This document shows, piece by piece, positions 26,367-34,692 of a stretch of 44,416 bases of DNA (position 1 is its first letter; each line of letters starts with the position of its first letter). The notes beneath the pieces were generated by a model, which was not told where the DNA came from, did no database searches, and saw only the letters and a program-made list of their open reading frames with translations. This DNA is from an uncultured Bacteroidota bacterium. Lineage in GTDB: Bacteria; Bacteroidota; Bacteroidia; Bacteroidales; GWA2-32-17. The stretch covers positions 1 to 44,416 of the forward strand of contig CAIQJL010000397.1 of the NCBI GenBank assembly GCA_903872185.1. The letters run 5' to 3'. The position numbers were made by a program, and so were the translations under genes.

Positions 26367-27302
26367 ATGGAAGATAATAAAGAACCAAAAGAAAATAAAA
26401 GGCGGGAATTTCTTAAGACCCTTGGAATTATTGGTGCTGCTGGAGCAAGTGGAGCAATGGCTTTATATTTCGGACAACAATATGAGAAAATTAAATCTGG
26501 CAAAAAAGTTAGACTATTAACAGTTGATAATAAGGTTGTTGAATTCGAAAATGGAGAATTAAAGGAATTTAAAGGAACAACCGAAGATTTTATTGCCAGA
26601 GGAAGAGAAGGGATACCTGGAAAAAGCTGGGTAATGGTAATTGATTTAGCTAAATGCAGAAATGCAAGAAAATGTATAGGCGCTTGTCAGAATGCACATC
26701 ATTTAAGGCCTGAACAGTATCATGTAAATACATTACAGATGCAGGATTCTGAGATTACTTCTCCTTACTTTATGCCAAAACCTTGTCAGCATTGCGATAA
26801 TCCTCCTTGTGTTTCTGTTTGCCCCGTTGATGCTACTTTTAAAAGAACCGACGGGCCAGTTTTAATTGACAATGAACGTTGTATTGGTTGTCGTTTTTGT
26901 ATTGCAGCTTGTCCTTATTCTGCTAGAATATTTAATTGGTTCGATCCAAAAGATGCAGAGAAATTTGCAAATGATCCATATGATATTGAGTTAAATGTAC
27001 CACAGAAAAGAGGAACTGTTTCAAAATGTTTGTTTAGTGCAGATAGATTAAGAAAAAATGAGCTTCCATATTGCGTTTCAAATTGCCCTAATGGAGTTTA
27101 TTATTTCGGCGATAAAAATGAAGATGCGGTAACAAATGGAACAACAAAAGAAACAGTTCGTTTAAGCACATTGTTAAAGGATAATGCTGCATACAGATTA
27201 ATGGAAGAGTTAGGTCAGGAGCCAAGAGTATATTACTTGCCACCAAAGAACAGACTTTTTCCTTTTCCAGAAGAAGAAAATAAAAAAGATAATCATGTGT
27301 AA
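26367..27302 (+). CDS. Tat-type Fe-S cluster protein (HybA/NrfC/DmsB-like) of a quinol-oxidising complex
   Basis: 311 residues. KRREFLKTLG (11-20) followed by a hydrophobic stretch is a Tat-type signal or anchor, so the protein faces the periplasm. Four Cys motifs follow in the DmsB order. Motif I has Cys97, 103, 107; motif II Cys140, 143, 148, 152; motif III Cys172, 175, 178, 182; motif IV Cys221, 236, 240. Motifs II and III are complete. Motifs I and IV have canonical spacing but carry Ala100 and Ser224 where the second Cys normally stands. Such proteins pass electrons to or from an NrfD-type membrane partner, which is the next gene (17 bp gap). It is the first gene of the oxidase operon. 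Probable role: electron relay from menaquinol to cytochrome c. Confidence 0.88.
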   Translation: MEDNKEPKENKRREFLKTLGIIGAAGASGAMALYFGQQYEKIKSGKKVRLLTVDNKVVEFENGELKEFKGTTEDFIARGREGIPGKSWVMVIDLAKCRNARKCIGACQNAHHLRPEQYHVNTLQMQDSEITSPYFMPKPCQHCDNPPCVSVCPVDATFKRTDGPVLIDNERCIGCRFCIAACPYSARIFNWFDPKDAEKFANDPYDIELNVPQKRGTVSKCLFSADRLRKNELPYCVSNCPNGVYYFGDKNEDAVTNGTTKETVRLSTLLKDNAAYRLMEELGQEPRVYYLPPKNRLFPFPEEENKKDNHV

Positions 27303-27319
27303 TCTTTTAAAAAAATAAA

Positions 27320-28639
27320 ATGGACGAAAAAACAAAATCCGGAATAATACATGATATACTAAAATCTGTTAAACTAAATAATGGATTTTATGTATGGATG
27401 GCATTCCTTACTGTGAGTTTAGTGTTTTGTTTAACTGCGTATTATCAACAGTTAACAACAGGTTTAGGTGTTACTGGCTTAAGAGATTACATTTCATGGG
27501 GAATGTATATTTCTAATTTCGTATTCTTTGTTGCATCAAGTTTAATTGGTATGTTGATTAGTTCTGTGCTTGGTTTAACCGGACAAAAATGGGTAACTCC
27601 AATTACAAGAATGGCAGAAATAATTGCTTTTGCTTTTGCAGCAGTAGCAGGCTTGGTTATTGTTTCTGATATGGGTCGACCTGAAAGATTATTAAATGTT
27701 TTTCTCTATGGGCGTTTTCAATCACCAATTTTGTGGGATGTAACCGTTGTTACAACATATGTAATGATAAGCTTACTTCTTTTTATTGTTCCAATGGTTC
27801 CAGATTTAGCAATAGCATATAATAATAGATCTGATTTACCAAAATGGCAAAGACTTTTATACAAATTATTATCATTAAATTGGATAGGGTCAGAAGAACA
27901 AAAAGCATTATTACATAAAGCTGTAAGAATTTTATTGATACTTGTTATTCCAGTAGCTTTGGCTATTCATACTGTTACTTCATGGCTTTTTGCTGTAACT
28001 CCAAGAGCTGGTTGGAATTCAACAATATTTGGACCTTACTTTGTAACTGGCGCTTTTGTAACCGGAGTTGCATCTGTAATTATTGCAATGTATGTTTTTA
28101 GAAAAATTTATCATTTACAAGAATATATTAAAGATATACATTTTGATAAAATTGGGAAATTATTAGTTTTAGTTTCGCTCGTATATCTATACTTTAATAT
28201 AAATGAATTTTTGGTTCCGGGTTATAAAATGCCAAAACATGAAGCTGTAACATTACACTCTTTATTTTCTGGCGGTCATGCTATAATGTTTTGGTTTGTT
28301 CAATTAGCAGGATTAATTATTCCAATATTTTTACTGCTTCTAAAGAAATTCAGAAAACCTACTCCGCTATTAATAATAGGACTTTTTGTGTTTGTAGGAG
28401 CATGGTTAAAACGATATTTAATTGTAATACCTACTCAAGAGCATCCGTTTTTGCCTATTCAAAATGTTCCTGAAAGTTATACTTTTTATCAACCAACATT
28501 TACTGAAATATGTATAACACTTGCATCTTTTATACTAGTATTAATAATCGTTTCGGTGTTAGCAAAGGTATTTCCATTAATACCAATTCAAGAAACTATT
28601 GATGAACGAAATAATAAAACTGAATCACATGAAGAGTAG
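27320..28639 (+). CDS. NrfD/HybB/ActC-like integral membrane quinol-binding protein
   Basis: 439 residues with about ten hydrophobic segments and no cofactor motif. Typical NrfD-superfamily wording is LRDYISWGMYISNFVFFVASSLIGML near the N-terminus, VSDMGRPERLLN, and VTSWLFAVTPRAGWNSTIFGPYFVTGAFVTG. NrfD proteins bind menaquinol or menaquinone and pair with a four-cluster Fe-S protein. Here the partner is encoded just upstream and a cytochrome c just downstream, overlapping by 11 bp. The set resembles the core of alternative complex III without its multiheme and large molybdopterin-like subunits. Direct quinol:cytochrome c activity is inferred. Confidence 0.9.
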   Translation: MDEKTKSGIIHDILKSVKLNNGFYVWMAFLTVSLVFCLTAYYQQLTTGLGVTGLRDYISWGMYISNFVFFVASSLIGMLISSVLGLTGQKWVTPITRMAEIIAFAFAAVAGLVIVSDMGRPERLLNVFLYGRFQSPILWDVTVVTTYVMISLLLFIVPMVPDLAIAYNNRSDLPKWQRLLYKLLSLNWIGSEEQKALLHKAVRILLILVIPVALAIHTVTSWLFAVTPRAGWNSTIFGPYFVTGAFVTGVASVIIAMYVFRKIYHLQEYIKDIHFDKIGKLLVLVSLVYLYFNINEFLVPGYKMPKHEAVTLHSLFSGGHAIMFWFVQLAGLIIPIFLLLLKKFRKPTPLLIIGLFVFVGAWLKRYLIVIPTQEHPFLPIQNVPESYTFYQPTFTEICITLASFILVLIIVSVLAKVFPLIPIQETIDERNNKTESHEE

Positions 28640-29522
28640 TTTTATATTAATTGTTATTTTAAGTTTATTAGGAACTTATGTAAAGGCTCAAACCCCTTGG
28701 GTTGTTCCTGATGATAGAAAAGGATTATTAGCTCCTTTAAAATTTTCTGATGAAACCAGAAAACTAGGACAAGAAGTTTTTAATAAAACTTGTGTTTCAT
28801 GTCATGGGCACCCTGGTCAACCTGATCAGGCAAAATTAGTCCCAGCACCAAAAGATCCAGCATCAAAAGAATATCAGCAAAATTTAGATGGCGAGTTTTT
28901 TTATAAGATTACCGAAGGACGGGGTTTAATGCCTTCATTTAAAAAAATGCTAAAGTCTGAAGATATATGGAATGTTATAAGTTATGTTAGAACATTTAAT
29001 AAAGAGTATGTTCAAAAAGTTGGCGCTGCTGATTCTAGTTCTGGTATAACTGGAAAACTTTTATCAAAACTTGATTATTTAATTAAAGATAATAAAATTG
29101 AAGTAAAAGTGATTCAGCAAAGTAACAAAATGCCAGTTATTGGTGTAAAACTATCACTTTATGCAAAAAGAAATTTTGGTTGGTTACCGTTAGATGAGAT
29201 GAGAATTTCAAATGCATCAGGAAAACTTACTTTTAATTATCCTAAAGATTTACCTGGTGATAAAGTAGGAGATGTAAATATAAAAGTTAACATGGCAAAT
29301 GCTGATGGAACTGAACGAACAATTATTGATACAATTATAAAAACTGAGATTAAATGCAGTCAATATAATTTATTGGATAATCGTGCAATGTGGAATGTTC
29401 GTTCTAAAGCTCCAATATGGTTGATGTTGTCATATTGTGGATCTGTGTTAGCGGCATGGGGAGTTATTTTTTATATTATATGGATATTGTTACAAATTAG
29501 AAATAAAGGTGCAAAAGTTTAA
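28629..29522 (+). CDS. Membrane-anchored monoheme cytochrome c with beta-sandwich-like domain
   Basis: 297 residues from the ATG at 28629; an earlier in-frame start at 28599 would place ten residues ahead of the clear signal peptide MKSSFILIVILSLLGTYVKA. The heme motif CVSCH is at 55-59, with a likely axial Met101 in GLMPSF and the class I ending IWNVISYVRTF. A strand-rich domain (about 155-250) follows, then a C-terminal membrane helix (about 265-290; YCGSVLAAWGVIFYIIWILLQI). The cytochrome is therefore held on the outer face of the inner membrane. The start overlaps the NrfD gene by 11 bp, implying coupled translation. It probably carries electrons from the Fe-S/NrfD module to oxidase subunit II. 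Confidence 0.88.
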   Translation: MKSSFILIVILSLLGTYVKAQTPWVVPDDRKGLLAPLKFSDETRKLGQEVFNKTCVSCHGHPGQPDQAKLVPAPKDPASKEYQQNLDGEFFYKITEGRGLMPSFKKMLKSEDIWNVISYVRTFNKEYVQKVGAADSSSGITGKLLSKLDYLIKDNKIEVKVIQQSNKMPVIGVKLSLYAKRNFGWLPLDEMRISNASGKLTFNYPKDLPGDKVGDVNIKVNMANADGTERTIIDTIIKTEIKCSQYNLLDNRAMWNVRSKAPIWLMLSYCGSVLAAWGVIFYIIWILLQIRNKGAKV

Positions 29523-29539
29523 AATTAGAAATAATTAAA

Positions 29540-30313
29540 ATGAAAAAAATACTTTTATTAGTTTCGATTTTATTTGTTTTTGGAGGTCTTCGTGCTCAAT
29601 TGCTTGGGCCAGGTAACGATACTATTGGAATTAGCGAACATCTGGATCAAACTATTCCATTAGATTTAAAGTTTTTAAACGAGGATAGTATTACTGTAAC
29701 ATTGGGCCAATTAATTGATAAACCCACAATATTATCCTTTGTTTATTATGATTGTCCTGGAATATGCACTTACTTACAGGAAGGAGTTTCGGACTTAGTT
29801 GCAAATTCTGATTTATGGCTTGGAATAGATTATAATATTATAACTATTAGTTTTAATTCCAGAGATAAACCATCAGCTGCTGTATTGAAGAAACATAATT
29901 TTACTACTGGTATTCCTGTTGATAAAAGAAAGTATTGGTATTATTTAACAGGTGATAGTGCTTCTATAAATTCAATTTTAACCAGTGCTGGTTATAAAAT
30001 TAAGATTGCAGGTTTAGATTTTTCTCATCCTTCAGGTATTATTATTCTTAGTCCAAAAGGAAAAATTACTAGATATTTTTATGGATTATCTTATTTGCCT
30101 TTTGACTTTAAAATGGCTGTAATTGAAGCACAAAAAGGCTTGTCCAGACCAACTATTAACAAAGTACTTGAATTTTGTTTTTCATACGATCAGCAAGGTA
30201 AAAAATATTCATTACAAGTTACAAAAGTAGCTGCAACTATAATAATCTTTTTTGCAGTTGTTCTTTTTATAGTTCTAATGTTTAAATCAAGAAAACGTAA
30301 AAATAAGAAGTAA
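29540..30313 (+). CDS. SCO1/SenC family copper chaperone
   Basis: 257 residues: signal peptide (1-19) and thioredoxin-like fold with the copper-binding CPGIC (Cys72, Cys76) and the third ligand His163 in DFSHPSG. A C-terminal membrane helix (about 225-248) and a basic tail (KSRKRKNKK) follow; most SCO proteins are anchored at the N-terminus, so this C-terminal anchor is notable. SCO proteins deliver copper to, or reduce, the CuA site of oxidase subunit II, encoded four genes downstream. The gene lies between the cytochrome c gene and subunit I. Confidence 0.92.
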   Translation: MKKILLLVSILFVFGGLRAQLLGPGNDTIGISEHLDQTIPLDLKFLNEDSITVTLGQLIDKPTILSFVYYDCPGICTYLQEGVSDLVANSDLWLGIDYNIITISFNSRDKPSAAVLKKHNFTTGIPVDKRKYWYYLTGDSASINSILTSAGYKIKIAGLDFSHPSGIIILSPKGKITRYFYGLSYLPFDFKMAVIEAQKGLSRPTINKVLEFCFSYDQQGKKYSLQVTKVAATIIIFFAVVLFIVLMFKSRKRKNKK

Positions 30314-30319
30314 AATAAT

Positions 30320-31921
30320 ATGGAAATTTCTGCAATAGAAAATAGTTACCTAAAACACGGAACCAAATACAAAGGAATTCTTGGTTGGCTAACTTCAACC
30401 GATCATAAGAGAATTGGGTTAATGTATATGTATGCAATTATGATTTTCTTTTTAGTTGGTGGGTTGTTAGGAGGTTTAATGAGGTTAGAGCTTTTCAGAC
30501 CTGGGCAAGATTATATTACTGCTCAAACTTACAATGCAGTATTTACAGTTCATGGAGTTATTATGATTTTCTTAGTTGTTATTCCTGGTTTAGCTGCAGT
30601 TTTTGGAAATATTTTAATGCCTATTATGATAGGAGCAAGGGATGTTGCATTTCCAAAGTTAAATTTATTCTCATTTTACATTTATATTTTTGGAGCAATT
30701 TTAGCTATTTCATCACAATTTTTAGGTAAAGGCGCACCAGATACTGGCTGGACCTTTTATGCTCCATACAGTACTGATACAAACACTAACGTTGTTGCTG
30801 CTGTTTTGGCAGCGTTTGTTTTAGGATTTTCATCAATATTAACAGGGTTAAACTTTATTGTAACAATTCACAGGATGCGCGCTCCAGGAATGACATGGTT
30901 TAAAATGCCTTTGTTCCCTTGGTCGTTATATGCAACTGCCTGGATTCAGCTATTGGCAACTCCAATAGTTGGTATAACATTATTAATGATTATTGCTGAA
31001 AGATGGTTTAAAATTGGATTTTTTGACCCAAATTTAGGTGGTGACCCAATTTTATTTCAGCATTTATTCTGGATTTATTCTCATCCAGCAGTTTATATTA
31101 TGATACTTCCTGCTATGGGTGTAATAACTGAAATAATTCCAACTTTTAGTCAGAAAAGAGTTTTTGGTTATAAAGCAATTGTATTTTCTTCTGTAGCTAT
31201 TGCTGCTGTGGGATATCTTGTATGGGGGCATCATATGTATACCGCAGGAATGAGTGTTACTGCAAGATGGTTTTTTAGTTTGTTAACTTTTATTGTTGCA
31301 GTTCCTAGCGCTATTAAAGTGTTTAACTGGATTTCTACAATGTATAAGGGTTCAATTAATCTTCAACCACCTTTCTTTTTTACTATGGCTTTTATCTTTA
31401 ATTTTATGATTGGTGGTTTAACGGGATTAGTATTAGGATCTTTAGCCACTGATATTCATGTTCATGATACCGCTTTTGTAGTTGCACATTTTCATTATAT
31501 AATTTTTGGTGGAATGGGTTTCGCATTTCTTGCTGCAATTCACTATTGGTTTCCTAAAATATATGGAAGAATGTATAACAACAAATTAGCTAATACTTCT
31601 TGTGCACTTATTTTCGGAGGGTTTACATTACTTTATTTTCCACAGTTTATTATTGGTTTACAAGGAATGCCAAGAAGGTATTTTGATTATTTGCCTAAAT
31701 ATGAATGGGGTCAGGTATTCTCATTTTTTGGTGCAATAGTTTTAGGCATTGGAATATTAATTATGTTGATTAACCTATTTAAATCAGCAAGAAAAGGAAA
31801 AATTGCTAGTTCAAATCCATGGGGTGGTAAAACTTTGGAATGGACAATTGCATCGCCTCCAACAGTTGAAAATTTTGAAGAAATTCCTATTATAACTGAA
31901 GGACCATATGAGTATAAATAA
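30320..31921 (+). CDS. ctaD: Cytochrome c oxidase subunit I (A2-type heme-copper oxidase)
   Basis: 533 residues, twelve membrane segments. Heme a ligands are His78 (VFTVHGV) and His391, the heme a3 ligand is His389 (HDTAFVVAHFHY), and the CuB ligands are His255 and His304-305 (WGHHMYT). The cross-linked Tyr259 is in YSHPAVY (253-259). YSHP in place of the GHPE of classical mitochondrial-type oxidases marks the A2 subfamily, in which Tyr/Ser stand in for the proton-channel Glu. It reduces oxygen to water and pumps protons. Order here is I-III-IV-II, with subunit I following the SCO gene by 6 bp. Confidence 0.97.
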   Translation: MEISAIENSYLKHGTKYKGILGWLTSTDHKRIGLMYMYAIMIFFLVGGLLGGLMRLELFRPGQDYITAQTYNAVFTVHGVIMIFLVVIPGLAAVFGNILMPIMIGARDVAFPKLNLFSFYIYIFGAILAISSQFLGKGAPDTGWTFYAPYSTDTNTNVVAAVLAAFVLGFSSILTGLNFIVTIHRMRAPGMTWFKMPLFPWSLYATAWIQLLATPIVGITLLMIIAERWFKIGFFDPNLGGDPILFQHLFWIYSHPAVYIMILPAMGVITEIIPTFSQKRVFGYKAIVFSSVAIAAVGYLVWGHHMYTAGMSVTARWFFSLLTFIVAVPSAIKVFNWISTMYKGSINLQPPFFFTMAFIFNFMIGGLTGLVLGSLATDIHVHDTAFVVAHFHYIIFGGMGFAFLAAIHYWFPKIYGRMYNNKLANTSCALIFGGFTLLYFPQFIIGLQGMPRRYFDYLPKYEWGQVFSFFGAIVLGIGILIMLINLFKSARKGKIASSNPWGGKTLEWTIASPPTVENFEEIPIITEGPYEYK

Positions 31922-31936
31922 AAAGAAAAATAAATA

Positions 31937-32551
31937 ATGGAGAATTCAATAACACATACAGAGCACAGAGACGATACGGCATCGAAAATGGGAATGTGGC
32001 TGTTTATATTTACCGAATTATTATTATTTGGAGGTTTGTTTATTGTTTATTCAGTATATAGATCAAAGTACACTGCTGATTTTCATGTTGCCGCAAACCA
32101 ATTAAATACTTTTATTGGAACCGTTAATACTGTAATTTTATTGGTTAGTAGTATGACTGTTGCAATGTCTGTTACAGCTTTAAGAACAGGTAACAAAGGC
32201 TTAACATTAAAACTTTTGGCAACAACTATTTTCTTTGCATTTTTATTTCTTGTAAATAAATATTTTGAATGGGGTTTAAAATTTGAACATCATCTTTATC
32301 CAGGCTCAGAACTAATGCTTACATTAAAAAGAGGTGAGCTATTATTTTTTGGATTATACTTTTTTATGACAGGTTTACATGCTTTGCATATAATTGTAGG
32401 AATGATACTGCTAATTGTTATTTACAGAAAGATTCAAACTGGTAGAATTACAAAAGATGATAATGTATTATTAGAAAATGGTGGATTATATTGGCATTTA
32501 GTTGATTTAATCTGGATATTTCTTTTCCCGTTGTTATATTTAATATCTTAA
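31937..32551 (+). CDS. ctaE: Cytochrome c oxidase subunit III
   Basis: 204 residues with five hydrophobic segments. KMGMWLFIFTELLLFGGLFIVYSVYR (about 17-42) and the C-terminal GLYWHLVDLIWIFLFPLLYL are hallmarks of the shorter bacterial subunit III (CyoC/CtaE). FMTGLHALHIIVGM lies between them. It carries no metal and stabilises proton uptake by subunit I. The gene follows ctaD by 15 bp. Confidence 0.95.
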   Translation: MENSITHTEHRDDTASKMGMWLFIFTELLLFGGLFIVYSVYRSKYTADFHVAANQLNTFIGTVNTVILLVSSMTVAMSVTALRTGNKGLTLKLLATTIFFAFLFLVNKYFEWGLKFEHHLYPGSELMLTLKRGELLFFGLYFFMTGLHALHIIVGMILLIVIYRKIQTGRITKDDNVLLENGGLYWHLVDLIWIFLFPLLYLIS

Positions 32552-32561
32552 TAAAGTTGCT

Positions 32562-32846
32562 ATGGAACAAGAACATCAACATATAACATCTTATCGAACA
32601 TATGCAATAGTATTAACTGCATTGTTATTTCTAACTGCAATAACAGTATTTGTAACCTGGTTCGATCTTGAAGCACTTACAATCGTTGTTGCTATGGCTA
32701 TAGCATGTGTAAAGGTTACAATTGTAATAAGTTATTTTATGCATGTTAAGCATGATAAGCTGGTCTTTAAGTTAATGGTCGGAATGGTTTTTATACTTAT
32801 TCTAGTTATCTTTTTAATTCTGTTTTCTGATTATTTATTTAGATAA
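32562..32846 (+). CDS. Cytochrome c oxidase subunit IV (CtaF/CyoD-like)
   Basis: 94 residues with three membrane segments. The middle segment AMAIACVKVTIVISYFMHVKHD is the family's conserved core (K...YFMH). This small subunit assists assembly of the oxidase. It lies between subunits III and II with 10-12 bp gaps. Confidence 0.92.
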   Translation: MEQEHQHITSYRTYAIVLTALLFLTAITVFVTWFDLEALTIVVAMAIACVKVTIVISYFMHVKHDKLVFKLMVGMVFILILVIFLILFSDYLFR

Positions 32847-32858
32847 AACTTATATATA

Positions 32859-33785
32859 ATGTTATTACAGGTAGCATCAAATTTTGTAGAGGGCGTTGAT
32901 AAAGCGTTCTTTGTTATAATGGGAATCGGAGTGTTTTTCTTAGTAGGTTTAACCACTCTGATGTTGGTTTTTGTGTTTAAGTATAACAAGAAAAAACATC
33001 CAGTTGCCCTACAGATAAAAGAGAAAACTTATCTGGAGGTGATTTGGACTGTTATTCCTTTGATTATTGTTGGATTTATGTTTTACTATGGATATGTTGC
33101 TTTTATGCCTATGCGCGAAGCCCCAAAAGATGCATTACAAATTACCGCAGTTGGTAAAATGTGGGAATGGAATTTTATTTATGCTAATGGTAAAGAATCA
33201 AAAAAGCTTGTAGTTCCTTTTAATAAAGCAGTAAATTTAAAATTAGTTTCTTTAGATGTTGTTCATAGTTTATATATACCTGCATACAGAATAAAAGAAG
33301 ATGTTGTTAAAGGTGAGCCTGATTTTATGTGGTTTATCCCATCTCAAAAAGGAAGATTTGATATTTTTTGTGCTGAGTATTGTGGTTTACGCCATTCATA
33401 TATGTCCTCAGAAGTTGAGGTGATTGATGAAGCTAAGTTTAATTTATGGTTATCAATTATAGAAAAAAAATCTAATAAAGAAGAATTTCCAGGTTTTTTA
33501 GTGCTTAAAAATAATGCATGTACTGGTTGTCATTCTTTAGATGGAAGTAGACTTGTTGGTCCATCATTTAAAGGATTATATGGCAGAGATGAGGTTGTTT
33601 TAACAAATGATGCTGAAAGAAACCAAAAAGTTGATGATGCATATATTAAAAATTCCATTTTAAATCCTGATGCTGACGTGGTGAAAGGTTTTAATAAGGG
33701 ATTGATGAAATCATATCAAACTGTTTTAAAAGAGGAAGAAATTCAACAAATTATAGAGTATTTTAAAACACCAGATGAAAAATAA
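32859..33785 (+). CDS. ctaC: Cytochrome c oxidase subunit II fused to cytochrome c (caa3 type)
   Basis: 308 residues. Two N-terminal membrane helices (about 15-40 and 60-82) are followed by the CuA cupredoxin domain with ligands His136 (VVHSLYIP), Cys171 and Cys175 (CAEYC), His179 and Met182. A C-terminal class I cytochrome c (about 205-308) has heme motif CTGCH at 221-225 and a likely Met ligand in GLMKSY. The fusion makes this a caa3 oxidase that accepts electrons through its own heme c, fitting the tethered cytochrome encoded earlier. No classical signal peptide is evident; the first helix starts near residue 15. The last codons overlap ctaB by 11 bp. Confidence 0.96.
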   Translation: MLLQVASNFVEGVDKAFFVIMGIGVFFLVGLTTLMLVFVFKYNKKKHPVALQIKEKTYLEVIWTVIPLIIVGFMFYYGYVAFMPMREAPKDALQITAVGKMWEWNFIYANGKESKKLVVPFNKAVNLKLVSLDVVHSLYIPAYRIKEDVVKGEPDFMWFIPSQKGRFDIFCAEYCGLRHSYMSSEVEVIDEAKFNLWLSIIEKKSNKEEFPGFLVLKNNACTGCHSLDGSRLVGPSFKGLYGRDEVVLTNDAERNQKVDDAYIKNSILNPDADVVKGFNKGLMKSYQTVLKEEEIQQIIEYFKTPDEK

Positions 33786-34629
33786 TATTTTTTTATCTTA
33801 TTTAAAATTATCAAAAGTATTTTTATCCTTAGCTGTTGCTTTTTCAGCATTTGTTGGCTACTCACTATCTAAAAACATAGATTTCACTTCTTCTATAATA
33901 TTAGTTTGTGGAGTCTTTTTTCTTTCTTCTTCTGCTTCTGCAATAAACCAGATTCAGGAGGCTAAAACTGATTTGTTAATGAATAGAACTATGAATAGGC
34001 CAATTCCATCTAAACAAATTTCAATTATTTCTGCATTAGTATTTAGTATGGTGTTAATTGTTATTGGCTCATTGTTCTTGTTTAAATTGAATTTCCTGTG
34101 TTTTATTTTAGGATTATTAAACGTTGTTATTTATAATCTAATTTACACCCCTTTAAAATATAAAAGTCAATTTGGATTAATTGCTGGTGGCTTGGTGGGT
34201 GCAATTCCTCCAATTATAGGTTGGTCTGCTTCTGGATTAGTTATGTTGCCTGCTATAATATATTTTTCAGTATTTATGTTTTTATGGCAAATACCACACT
34301 TCTGGATATTGTTAATTAAATACAGACAAGATTATAAAAATGCTAATATTAAAAGTATTGCCGAAAGTGTTGAGCCAGAAAGATTGAAAATTATTTTATT
34401 TATATGGATTTTTGCAACATCATTGCTTGCTTTTACTTTTCCATATTTTGGAATAATAACTAGTCTTAATAGTATAGTCTTATTGATTTTGTTAAATGCC
34501 ATGATTATACTGAGTTTTGTTAAGTATTTATTTTTCCATAAAAATATTAGTCAGTTTAAGTTTGCCAATATTTCTGTTCAAGTATATCTAATTGCTGTTT
34601 TTGCGTTAATATTATTTGAGAATATTTAG
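33775..34629 (+). CDS. ctaB: Protoheme IX farnesyltransferase (heme O synthase)
   Basis: 284 residues, UbiA superfamily, with eight or nine membrane segments. The prenyl-diphosphate motif reads NQIQEAKTDLLMNRTMNRPI (about 62-81); the family consensus is NxxxDxxxD...MxRTxxRP, so the first Asp is Glu here. The second region is KSIAESVEPERLK. It makes heme O, the precursor of heme A, for the oxidase encoded just upstream. The ATG overlaps the 3' end of subunit II by 11 bp. A heme A synthase (CtaA) gene is not in the window. Confidence 0.93.
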   Translation: MKNNIFLSYLKLSKVFLSLAVAFSAFVGYSLSKNIDFTSSIILVCGVFFLSSSASAINQIQEAKTDLLMNRTMNRPIPSKQISIISALVFSMVLIVIGSLFLFKLNFLCFILGLLNVVIYNLIYTPLKYKSQFGLIAGGLVGAIPPIIGWSASGLVMLPAIIYFSVFMFLWQIPHFWILLIKYRQDYKNANIKSIAESVEPERLKIILFIWIFATSLLAFTFPYFGIITSLNSIVLLILLNAMIILSFVKYLFFHKNISQFKFANISVQVYLIAVFALILFENI

Positions 34630-34642
34630 TAGCTATAGCTAC
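34629..34642. promoter_or_regulatory. 14-bp perfect palindrome after the oxidase operon
   Basis: GTAGCTATAGCTAC reads the same on both strands and begins at the last base of the ctaB stop codon, 51 bp before the ygiD start. With no loop and no U-tract it does not look like a terminator. It could be a binding site for a dimeric regulator. Confidence 0.3.
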
Positions 34643-34692
34643 AATCATAGTGTTGGTTCGTGAATATCAAAATTATTTTAATATAACTACTG

